Below, in pieces: positions 7,150 to 12,192 of a stretch of DNA of 12,192 nucleotides. A program made the position numbers and the translations under genes. The notes under the pieces were generated by a model. The model did no database searches. It was not told the DNA's origin and worked only from the letters and a program-made list of their open reading frames with translations. Each line of letters begins with the position of its first letter. Position 1 is the stretch's first letter. The stretch comes from Chloroflexota bacterium (GTDB lineage: Bacteria > Chloroflexota > Anaerolineae > SpSt-600), in the NCBI GenBank assembly GCA_011041825.1, contig DRAO01000509.1, forward strand, positions 1 to 12,192, in the 5' to 3' direction.

Positions 7150-7202
7150 AGCCCTCCCCTGGCTAAGGGTTACATCCTCTTTGAAGGGATTCTCCTTTTC
7201 TC

Positions 7203-7231
7203 ATTATACTCAGTTTATGCGCTGATGGCAA
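7203..7231 (-). promoter_or_regulatory. Sigma-70-type promoter of rel
   Basis: On the minus strand, -35 TTGCCA (complement of 7226-7231) and a perfect -10 TATAAT (complement of 7203-7208) are 17 bp apart. The predicted start is near 7196, giving a leader of about 47 nt to the rel start codon. Confidence 0.75.
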
Positions 7232-7291
7232 AAGGGGCCGGGCAAGGAAATACCTTTCTCCATCTCTAAGTTTTTTCTAACCTTATTCCAA

Positions 7292-7320
7292 TTGAAAACA
7301 AATTTTTGCGGTGTTATAGT
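7292..7320 (+). promoter_or_regulatory. Sigma-70-type promoter of the surface/secretion locus
   Basis: -35 TTGAAA (7292-7297) and -10 TATAGT (7315-7320) with a 17-bp spacer, in an AT-rich stretch. The predicted start is near 7327, so the transcript begins with the structured leader and reaches the first coding start at 7512 after about 185 nt. It is divergent from the rel promoter, about 60 bp away. Confidence 0.72.
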
Positions 7321-7332
7321 GGAAAGTGAGAA

Positions 7333-7487
7333 GGCCAAAGTCAGGGTGGTTTTCAAAGGCTTGGCTTGAAAACCTGGCCGCCGAGGGTGGGACGAGCGCC
7401 CCGTATGGCCCTCCTCCGGGGAGGCATACGGGTTGGGAAAACCCCGGTGAAAGCCCTGAAAGGGGAGGAGCCGCAGGCTTCTAACCC
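7333..7487 (+). promoter_or_regulatory. Structured leader RNA of unrecognised class (candidate riboswitch)
   Basis: Three stem systems are visible. Stem A: GGCCA (7333-7337) with TGGCC (7375-7379), a one-sided 10-nt bulge, then GGTTTTCAA (7348-7356) with TTGAAAACC (7366-7374), loop AGGCTTGGC. Stem B: CCCGTATG (7400-7407) with CATACGGG (7425-7432), inner CCTCC (7410-7414) with GGAGG (7420-7424). Stem C: CCCC (7442-7445) with GGGG (7462-7465). GGGTT (7430-7434) can instead pair with AACCC (7483-7487) to close a 3' domain. CCCTCC (7409-7414) is complementary to the ribosome site GGAGGG (7500-7505), so stem B could control translation. I do not recognise a known riboswitch consensus; weak likenesses to cobalamin and T-box cores were considered and rejected. 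Confidence 0.55.
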
Positions 7488-7511
7488 AAAATACCCGAAG
7501 GAGGGATTGAG

Positions 7512-8018
7512 ATGAAAAAGGTAATATTACTGATGGTGCTGATGTTGCTGGCTAGCGCTGTAGTCATTGCCGGCGAGTACGAAGCCAGGGTGTGGAACAC
7601 CCTCCACTGGAGGCTGGGTGACACCTGGGACGCCGAACTCAGCTTCGAGAAGAAGGACCAGCCAGTAGCCGATGATTTCATCCGCTACATTAGGTATTGC
7701 GGCGGCTACAAGGTCCACTTCGACTTCAAGGGGGTGCAGCCTTGGTCCGAATACAAGTACCTGGATGTCCTCAGGGTTGACAACAAGAAGCCTTACGATG
7801 TCAACCTCACCATTGAAGATATAGATATGATGGGTTGCTTCTGTGGGCAGCATCTCACCATCATCTGTGATGGCGCTGTCCTCTACCCGGATGGTGAGAG
7901 CGTAACCATCCCTGCCAATGGTGATGTCCAGTGTGACTTCATCCTTGAGTCTGGACCTTGCGCTTGCCCAGGTGGCCACCACGGCGGTATCATCACCTGG
8001 AAGGCCACAGCACCGTAA
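7512..8018 (+). CDS. Small secreted Cys-rich protein, putative signal-peptidase substrate (168 aa)
   Basis: The function is not recognised. A clear signal peptide MKKVILLMVLMLLASAVVIA is followed by GEYEARV. The mature part is predicted to be beta-rich: YLDVLRVDNKKPYDVNLTIE (83-102) has the look of the structural strands in TasA/camelysin-type and Ig-like exported proteins. VTIPANGDVQCDF (131-143) repeats the 'value, IPA, G' pattern of such folds. There are seven cysteines (63, 109, 111, 119, 141, 150, 152), including CFC and CAC pairs, suggesting disulphides or metal binding, with GGHHGG nearby. AAGGAGG (7498-7504) gives a strong start. It is the first gene after a dedicated promoter and structured leader. 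It is probably made in larger amounts than the peptidase that follows, because strong hairpins separate them. Confidence 0.78.
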   Translation: MKKVILLMVLMLLASAVVIAGEYEARVWNTLHWRLGDTWDAELSFEKKDQPVADDFIRYIRYCGGYKVHFDFKGVQPWSEYKYLDVLRVDNKKPYDVNLTIEDIDMMGCFCGQHLTIICDGAVLYPDGESVTIPANGDVQCDFILESGPCACPGGHHGGIITWKATAP

Positions 8019-8068
8019 CAAAAGAGAAAAGCTGTGCTTGCTCAGCCAAAGGCTGGGGAAGAAGAAAG

Positions 8069-8105
8069 GGAATATTTGCGGCAGCTTTGCCGCCGCAAAT
8101 ATTCC
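8069..8105 (+). terminator. Intergenic hairpin 1 after the Cys-rich secreted protein
   Basis: GGAATATTTGCGGC (8069-8082) and GCCGCAAATATTCC (8092-8105) form a 14-bp perfect stem. After an A-C mismatch, two further pairs extend it to a three-base loop. It is followed by TGCTCTTTCTG, only partly U-rich. It probably acts as a partial terminator or as a 3' stabilising hairpin that sets the ratio between the secreted protein and the downstream genes. Confidence 0.6.
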
Positions 8106-8132
8106 TGCTCTTTCTGCGAAACTAAAGGTATA

Positions 8133-8163
8133 GAGGGTGGTAGACCAAAAGCCTACCACCCTC
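8133..8163 (+). terminator. Intergenic hairpin 2 just before the signal peptidase gene
   Basis: GAGGGTGGTAG (8133-8143) and CTACCACCCTC (8153-8163) form an 11-bp perfect stem with a 9-nt loop. It ends 10 nt before the first possible start codon of the signal peptidase gene, has no U-tract and occupies the place where a ribosome site would normally be. It is more likely a translational or RNA-stability element than a terminator. Confidence 0.55.
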
Positions 8164-8173
8164 CCGCCTGTAA

Positions 8174-9307
8174 ATGAGGAGACAAGATTTGCAAGGAAGA
8201 AAGGCAAGGTTAATAGGCAACTTGGCATTTGCCCTTGTACTGCTCACCGTGTTCTTCTCCCTCTATTCCCATTACATCCTTAAGAAAGCTTGGGGGTGGA
8301 ACATTGTCCAGGGTGAATCTATGGTTCCCACCCTCAAGCGGGGAGATTTAGTGTTCATCATCCCCTTCTTACCTGGCAGGCCTCCTGATCCCCACATAGG
8401 CGAGATCATCGTCTTCACCAGGGAGGGGCCAAAAGGCGTGGAAGAGAAGGTGATTCACAGGGTTGTAGATAAGAAAGGGCACGTTTACCTTACAAAAGGC
8501 GATGGTAATTCCTTCACGGACCACACTCCTGTTACTTCAGACAAGATAGAGGGGTACATAATCCAAATCGGTGAAGGGGCGCTTAAAATACCGGGGGTGG
8601 GAGCCCTGGTCCTCTATATCTCCAGCTCAAAGGCTCGTGCTCCCCTGGCCCTGGCAATCCTCTTCATCATCCTGCTCTGGTGGGCTTTCTCAAGTAAAAG
8701 TCGTGGTCGCTTCAAGAGGAGAAATGCCCTTGGCAGATTTTACGAACGACATCCCACGTTCGTGAATTGCGTGGGGGTGATGCTCCTGTGCACCTTGATA
8801 ATGGTCTCCGGGGCCATAAGGGGCTCATCGGTGAAAGAGGTCACCTATGGCATTTCCCTCACGGGGAGAGAGCAAATCCTGGCGGGCCACGGCGAGATCA
8901 ACTTCGATTACGTGCGCATAGGGTCTGAGAAAGAGAGCACTCTGACGGTGAGCACTGATTCCATATTCCCTATGGTAGTCCTTTTCATCTTTGATTCGGA
9001 GCATCTTAGCTTGTCCCAAAACCCCGTGGTGGTGCAGCCGAAGACGGAAATGGAGATTACGGCTACAATAAACGCCCGAAAGGCTACCCCCGGGCTTTAT
9101 TCGGAGAAAATCTCAATGTGGGTTTTGCCTGGCTTCTTGCCCCCCGATATGATTTACAGCCTGGCCAAAATCCACCCTTTGCTGGCAGCATTAACCGTTT
9201 CCCTCATCCTCTCTTCTGGTGCCATCCTTCCCCTGGCTTTCCTCGATTCCCAGTTTAATCGAAGGAGCAAGCGCAAGGGTAGCCCTGCACGTAACCGTGG
9301 CTGGTAG
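8174..9307 (+). CDS. SipW/ER-type signal peptidase I with extracytoplasmic beta-domain (377 aa)
   Basis: This membrane serine protease removes signal peptides, and it belongs to the S26B (ER/archaeal/SipW) branch. Residues seen: QGESMVPTLKRGDLVFI with Ser49; VIHRVV with His95 where bacterial LepB has Lys; LTKGDGNSFTD with Asp110 and Asp116. The family is usually about 180-200 residues; this one is 377. Hydrophobic segments lie near 16-35, 153-171, 197-214 and 333-355. The extra part between the third and fourth (about 216-330) is a predicted beta-domain. It contains NPVVVQPK and NARKATPGLY, resembling the next secreted protein. ATG at 8174 has no ribosome site. An in-frame TTG at 8189 has GAGGAG (8175-8180) 8 nt upstream and may be the true start. 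The neighbours are two small exported proteins, its likely substrates. Confidence 0.88.
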   Translation: MRRQDLQGRKARLIGNLAFALVLLTVFFSLYSHYILKKAWGWNIVQGESMVPTLKRGDLVFIIPFLPGRPPDPHIGEIIVFTREGPKGVEEKVIHRVVDKKGHVYLTKGDGNSFTDHTPVTSDKIEGYIIQIGEGALKIPGVGALVLYISSSKARAPLALAILFIILLWWAFSSKSRGRFKRRNALGRFYERHPTFVNCVGVMLLCTLIMVSGAIRGSSVKEVTYGISLTGREQILAGHGEINFDYVRIGSEKESTLTVSTDSIFPMVVLFIFDSEHLSLSQNPVVVQPKTEMEITATINARKATPGLYSEKISMWVLPGFLPPDMIYSLAKIHPLLAALTVSLILSSGAILPLAFLDSQFNRRSKRKGSPARNRGW

Positions 9308-9372
9308 GTTCGCTTCTATGGCCGGATGCATAAAAGCGGGCAAGTTACAGGGGTTCTGGTAAGGAGGAAAAT

Positions 9373-9846
9373 GTGAAGAAGGTTCTATTAGCGTTAACCG
9401 CCCTCATCATCCTGGCAATGGGGGGCTTAATAGCCTCCTCTTATGAGGTGAGGGTGCATACTTCAGCAGGAATCACTATGGCCGAAAACCCCGAAAGGGC
9501 TCTCTTCGGGTATTCGGTCAAGCCTGTCGAGATAATGGGAGGCACGGTTGTCCGAGAGGAAGCCTTCTCACTATTCAATCACTTCCCCTCTTTTGCCCGG
9601 ATAGATGTGGCAGTAGATAAGGCTCCCTACAACCTCATCCTGGAGCTGCACAACCCCTCAGTTATCGGACCAGGCGGCAAAGCCGACGTTGAGATTACCT
9701 GCAACGCCCGGGGCTTCAAGGACGGTGATTACCCCGTCAGATACAAGGTGAATGCCAACCTGAGCAATGCCCAGGTGGAGCTCCTCATCAAAGGGACGGT
9801 TTCCATACTTCCCACCCCGACGCCTACCCTGGTGATAACCCCTTGA
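9373..9846 (+). CDS. Small secreted beta-domain protein with Thr-Pro tail (157 aa)
   Basis: The function is not recognised. It starts with GTG after AAGGAGG (9361-9367). The ATG two bases upstream (9371) is followed at once by TGA, so it cannot be the start. The signal peptide MKKVLLALTALIILAMGGLI leads into ASSYEVRV. The same I-A-x-x-Y-E-x-R-V pattern follows the signal peptide of the other small exported protein of this locus. Residues 94-120 (beginning NPSVIGPGG and containing CNARGFKDGDY) match residues 283-309 of the signal peptidase ectodomain without gaps, 10 of 27 identical. This suggests a shared Ig-like fold. The protein ends ILPTPTPTLVITP, a Thr-Pro tail with no following anchor. 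In this genome such linkers usually join domains, so loss of a C-terminal domain is possible. Confidence 0.75.
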   Translation: MKKVLLALTALIILAMGGLIASSYEVRVHTSAGITMAENPERALFGYSVKPVEIMGGTVVREEAFSLFNHFPSFARIDVAVDKAPYNLILELHNPSVIGPGGKADVEITCNARGFKDGDYPVRYKVNANLSNAQVELLIKGTVSILPTPTPTLVITP

Positions 9847-9924
9847 GGATGAATCGAGCTCAGGAAGCCAGCTTTCACTTCGTGTGAGGCTTTGCAGAAC
9901 ATAGAATAGAGGAGAGAGGAAAAT

Positions 9925-10959
9925 ATGAGCAAAAAGCTGTTCTGGAAATCCTTTGCAGTTTCCCCAATCATAAAGTTTATATCCTTTGTCCTGGCTTTTC
10001 TCTTCCTGTTTACCTCCGGTTTCGGCCTGTATAAGGCTTTCACTATGCCCCCTGAGGTGGAGAAATATGTGCCTAAGCTGAATTACACTCATCGGGGCCG
10101 ATTTGATTACACAGTCTATATGAAACCCAACATCCTCTACGAGAGCACGGAACTTGGCCCTGGCAAAGTGTACTTCCTGGAGCTCACGGAAAATATGGCC
10201 TTCACTTTCGCCTACGATTTCGTATCAGACCAGCCCCCAAGCTCCCTTACCGAGGAATATCAAATCACGGCCACCCTCACATCCCCTGGGATATGGCAGA
10301 AGCAATTCGTACTGGTGCCTGAAACGATAGCCGAGGGAGGAGCCTTTGAAGTCCCCTTCTCAGTACCCATATCCCAGTTCAGGGAGTTGCTCCAGACCGT
10401 CGAGGAGGAGACCAAAGTGCCCGCAGGCTTGTACAAATTGACTTTAAGCGCCAACGTGCATTCCGTTGCCGAGACGGAATATGGGGTAATTGATGAGACA
10501 TTCCGGGTCCCCTTGGAAATGGACCTGGAAGGAGGGCTTATCAAAGTCGGGGACAACCTGGAGAAAGTCCGGGCGGGTGACCTGGGGGAGATGGAGGTAG
10601 CCCCGGTGGTCAACTTGGGACTTTATAAACTCGCAGGGGGGACGGCCTTCGCCCTTTCCAGCATCTTCCTGATTTACCTCCTCTGGATGTACCTTGCCTC
10701 CAGAACCTGGAGGCCAACCATCGAAGAACAGGTTCAAATGCTCCAGAGAAAATACGCTGACCTGATAGTAGAGGTCAAGACCCTGCCACCTCCTACCGAA
10801 AGGCAGACTGTGGTACACCTGGATTCGCTGGATAACCTGGTGAAGGTTGCAGAGGAAATTTACAGGCCAGTGCTCCATAAATCTGAGGATGGAGAACACC
10901 TCTTCTGCGTCATTGATTCCCTTGGGACAGTTAGATATGAGTACCTGGCCCGTGATTGA
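9925..10959 (+). CDS. DUF5305-like two-pass membrane protein (344 aa)
   Basis: The layout and motifs match the DUF5305 family, which is best known from archaea and found next to SipW-type signal peptidases. Its biochemical role is unknown. A cytoplasmic start leads to a first membrane helix at about 15-38. An extracytoplasmic beta-rich domain (about 55-230) contains FDYTVYMKPNILYESTEL, then YQITATLTSPGIWQKQFVLV and FRVPLEMDLEGG. A second helix lies at about 237-257 (FALSSIFLIYLLWMYLA). A cytoplasmic C-terminal region reads VVHLDSLDNLVKVAEEIYRP and ends VIDSLGTVRYEY. The last two segments are the ones I associate with the family. The start has GGAGAGAGGA upstream. It probably works with the signal peptidase and the small exported proteins in export or assembly at the cell surface. 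Confidence 0.8.
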   Translation: MSKKLFWKSFAVSPIIKFISFVLAFLFLFTSGFGLYKAFTMPPEVEKYVPKLNYTHRGRFDYTVYMKPNILYESTELGPGKVYFLELTENMAFTFAYDFVSDQPPSSLTEEYQITATLTSPGIWQKQFVLVPETIAEGGAFEVPFSVPISQFRELLQTVEEETKVPAGLYKLTLSANVHSVAETEYGVIDETFRVPLEMDLEGGLIKVGDNLEKVRAGDLGEMEVAPVVNLGLYKLAGGTAFALSSIFLIYLLWMYLASRTWRPTIEEQVQMLQRKYADLIVEVKTLPPPTERQTVVHLDSLDNLVKVAEEIYRPVLHKSEDGEHLFCVIDSLGTVRYEYLARD

Positions 10960-10981
10960 AGACGCCTTACTTATCCCCTTA

Positions 10982-11035
10982 ACCACGGTTAAGTGGAGTG
11001 CTACCGGGCGGGGTGGCTCCACACTTAATCGTGGT
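10982..11035 (+). repeat. Long palindromic hairpin unit (full copy)
   Basis: ACCACGGTTAAGTG (10982-10995) pairs with CACTTAATCGTGGT (11022-11035), including one G-U pair. After a small bulge, GAG pairs with CTC, and GCTACC (11000-11005) pairs with GGTGGC (11012-11017) around the loop GGGCGG. The result is an almost continuous hairpin of over 20 pairs. It is not followed by a U-tract. Its left half reappears 108 bp downstream (11094-11119), which suggests a mobile palindromic (REP-like) unit rather than a simple terminator. It lies between the DUF5305-like gene and the propeller gene. Confidence 0.65.
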
Positions 11036-11093
11036 CACATAAAAAGTGGGATTTTCTCCTTTTTCGCCCACCGTAAGGCAACATCGCCAACTG

Positions 11094-11119
11094 CGGTTAA
11101 ATGGAGTGCTACCGGGTGG
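11094..11119 (+). repeat. Half-copy of the palindromic unit
   Basis: CGGTTAAATGGAGTGCTACC and the next six bases match 10986-11011 at 24 of 26 positions. The right arm of the palindrome is missing. It ends 15 bp before the ribosome site AAGGAGG (11135-11141) of the propeller gene. It could pair instead with the right arm of the full copy (CACTTAATCG, 11022-11031), making two alternative hairpins. It is either a decayed copy or a functional switch. The remaining gap between the genes (11036-11093) holds no other clear signal. Confidence 0.65.
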
Positions 11120-11151
11120 AATGTGGAATATCGTAAGGAGGAAATGATATA

Positions 11152-12192
11152 ATGCAGACCAATATGCCAAAAGCTTCAAGACAAACCGGGCCTGGGTGGC
11201 TTAAGTGGGTTATCACCTTCCTGCCCATCACCTTGATCGCAGCCCTCATAGCCTTTGTGTATTACTCGGCTTCACTTCCCCAAGCCCCAGCGCCTCCCAC
11301 CCTCTCCCCTTCACCTCAGGCCACCCGGGCCTCCCTCGAGCAATTTGCTGGCAAGATTGCCTTCAAGTCGGACCGGGATGGGAAGGAAGCCATCTACGTT
11401 ATGAATCCCGATGGCAGCGGACAGACCAAGCTGGAAGACGAGGCTCTGTATCATAAGGCCTTGGCGAGGGAAGCGCTCTCCCCCGACCGGACCAGGGCTG
11501 CGTTTGTCCGCTATTACCGGGATAACCAGGAGATTTTCGTGCGCCACCTCCAGAGTATGTGGACCTGGAGGCTGACCCAAAATCCGGGGCCCGATTATGA
11601 ACCCGCCTGGTCCCCGGATGGGCTGTACCTGGCTTATGTGTCCCAGGTGAAGTTTAACGATGAGATAAAGGTTTCCCGATTTGACGGAGGTGAGGAAAGG
11701 CTCCTAACTTCCGACCTTCAGTTTACCGATAGGCATCCAAGCTGGTCACCCGATGGCAAACGGATTGTATTCTGGTCAGACCGGGAGGGGGGTCGCAGGC
11801 AGATATGGGTTATGGACTCAGAAGGCTCCAACCTTCGGAACATAAGCAACAGCCCTTACAACGATTGGGACCCGGTCTGGATAAAGCCCTTGCCCCTCCC
11901 CACACCCACACCTACCCCTGGCGGACCTGCTGATTTAGAGGTGGTGATAGCGCTAAAAGAGTGCACCTCGGAAGGGGAGGCCATCCTGGATTTCGGGGCT
12001 TGGGACAACACGGGGGGCACTGTCCCCGTTAGCAGGGCAATCCTCGAAGTAGATGGGATATCAGTATATGACTCAGGCCCCCTGCAAGCTGACCGCCTTC
12101 AGCAAACCGTTAATCTCAACCCAGGGATTCGGGGGCAAGCCTTCAAGGCGAGAGTTTCCTTGAAAGTGTGGAATGAGGGGAAATATATTGCC
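11152..12192 (+). CDS. Membrane-anchored TolB-like (PD40) propeller protein (partial, 3' end beyond window)
   Basis: The frame stays open to the window edge (347 residues). A transmembrane anchor lies at about 17-40 (WLKWVITFLPITLIAALIAF). A Pro-rich stalk (41-60) leads to PD40/TolB-type propeller blades at about 66-243: IYVMNPDGSGQTKL, YEPAWSPDGLYLAYVS, HPSWSPDGKRIVFWSD and IWVMDSEGSNLRNIS. A Thr-Pro linker (248-257, PLPTPTPTPG) leads into a beta domain from 260 that resembles CARDB/Ig-like modules (WDNTGGTVPV, ARVSLKVWNEGKY). Such proteins are common on Chloroflexota surfaces; a binding or scaffolding role is inferred, not shown. AAGGAGG (11135-11141) is 10 nt upstream. The start of blade one is unusual: ALSPDRTRAAFVR lacks the usual Trp before SPD, so this blade is degenerate. 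Confidence 0.85.
   Translation, partial: MQTNMPKASRQTGPGWLKWVITFLPITLIAALIAFVYYSASLPQAPAPPTLSPSPQATRASLEQFAGKIAFKSDRDGKEAIYVMNPDGSGQTKLEDEALYHKALAREALSPDRTRAAFVRYYRDNQEIFVRHLQSMWTWRLTQNPGPDYEPAWSPDGLYLAYVSQVKFNDEIKVSRFDGGEERLLTSDLQFTDRHPSWSPDGKRIVFWSDREGGRRQIWVMDSEGSNLRNISNSPYNDWDPVWIKPLPLPTPTPTPGGPADLEVVIALKECTSEGEAILDFGAWDNTGGTVPVSRAILEVDGISVYDSGPLQADRLQQTVNLNPGIRGQAFKARVSLKVWNEGKYIA

Noticed and set aside
7384..7398. T-box antiterminator
   Set aside because: AGGGTGGGACGAGCG is close to the T-box bulge AGGGTGGNACCGCG, but the tRNA-reading UGGN context, stem I and an aminoacyl-tRNA or amino-acid gene are absent.
7333..7487. Cobalamin riboswitch
   Set aside because: GGGAA followed by CGGTGAAA resembles part of the cobalamin core, but the remaining conserved blocks (CCCGCxACTGT and the downstream B12-box pattern) are missing and the downstream gene has no link to cobalamin.
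9860..9895. Hairpin between the 157-aa protein gene and the DUF5305-like gene
   Set aside because: Short broken stem (AAGCC/GGCTT and CAC/GTG) without a U-tract; the genes are probably cotranscribed.
10444..11022. Minus-strand open frame of 192 codons opposite the DUF5305-like gene
   Set aside because: It is a shadow of the coding strand, ending in the palindromic repeat; no ribosome site or recognisable domain.
11148..11153. TATAAT as a promoter -10 box
   Set aside because: It overlaps the propeller gene's start codon, and no -35 hexamer lies 16-18 bp upstream.
1..12192. CRISPR array, tRNA, rRNA, transposase or prophage genes
   Set aside because: I saw no regularly spaced repeats, no tRNA-like cloverleaf and no mobile-element proteins in the window.

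Overview
The window reads as a moderately GC-rich bacterial chromosome segment, most likely from a Chloroflexota member (Anaerolineae-like). This placement is an inference. It rests on Thr-Pro linkers in several exported proteins, a PD40/TolB-type propeller on a membrane stalk, an ER/SipW-type signal peptidase beside a DUF5305-like protein, and an rpsF-ssb-rpsR cluster that runs directly into a membrane-anchored parvulin. Most genes have strong Shine-Dalgarno sites, and five good sigma-70-type promoters can be read by eye.

Layout. (1) 1-691, minus strand: 5' part of a NarI/DsrM-like cytochrome b membrane subunit, cut by the window edge. (2) 692-943: two back-to-back promoters (minus 731-759, plus 774-801). 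The plus-strand leader carries a terminator-like hairpin (892-916) before the next gene. (3) 944-2498: two tandem paralogues of the PhnP-like metallo-beta-lactamase fold. The second has all expected metal ligands; the first has lost nearly all of them but keeps the structural zinc site. (4) 2541-3735: promoter, candidate S6:S18 autoregulatory leader, then rpsF, ssb and rpsR. A 15-bp perfect hairpin follows at 3763-3800. (5) 3826-4998: membrane-anchored parvulin-type peptidyl-prolyl isomerase. (6) 5017-7149, minus strand: full-length Rel/SpoT (p)ppGpp synthetase-hydrolase, convergent with the parvulin gene and with its own promoter at 7203-7231.

(7) 7292-12192: a plus-strand surface/secretion locus. 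A strong promoter drives a roughly 190-nt, highly structured leader RNA of no class I recognise. Then come a small Cys-rich secreted protein, two strong intergenic hairpins, an unusually long SipW/ER-type signal peptidase with an extracytoplasmic beta-domain, a second small secreted protein, a DUF5305-like membrane protein, a palindromic repeat with a half-copy 108 bp downstream, and the 5' part of a TolB-like propeller protein.

The locus in (7) is the most interesting part of the window. The two small exported proteins share the same N-terminal pattern (MKKV, hydrophobic core, I-A-x-x-Y-E-x-R-V). The extracytoplasmic domain of the signal peptidase shares a gapless 27-residue block with the second exported protein. 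Together with DUF5305, this suggests a dedicated export-and-assembly module in the style of SipW/TasA (fibre or surface layer), possibly controlled by the leader RNA. That function is inference; the sequence patterns are directly visible.
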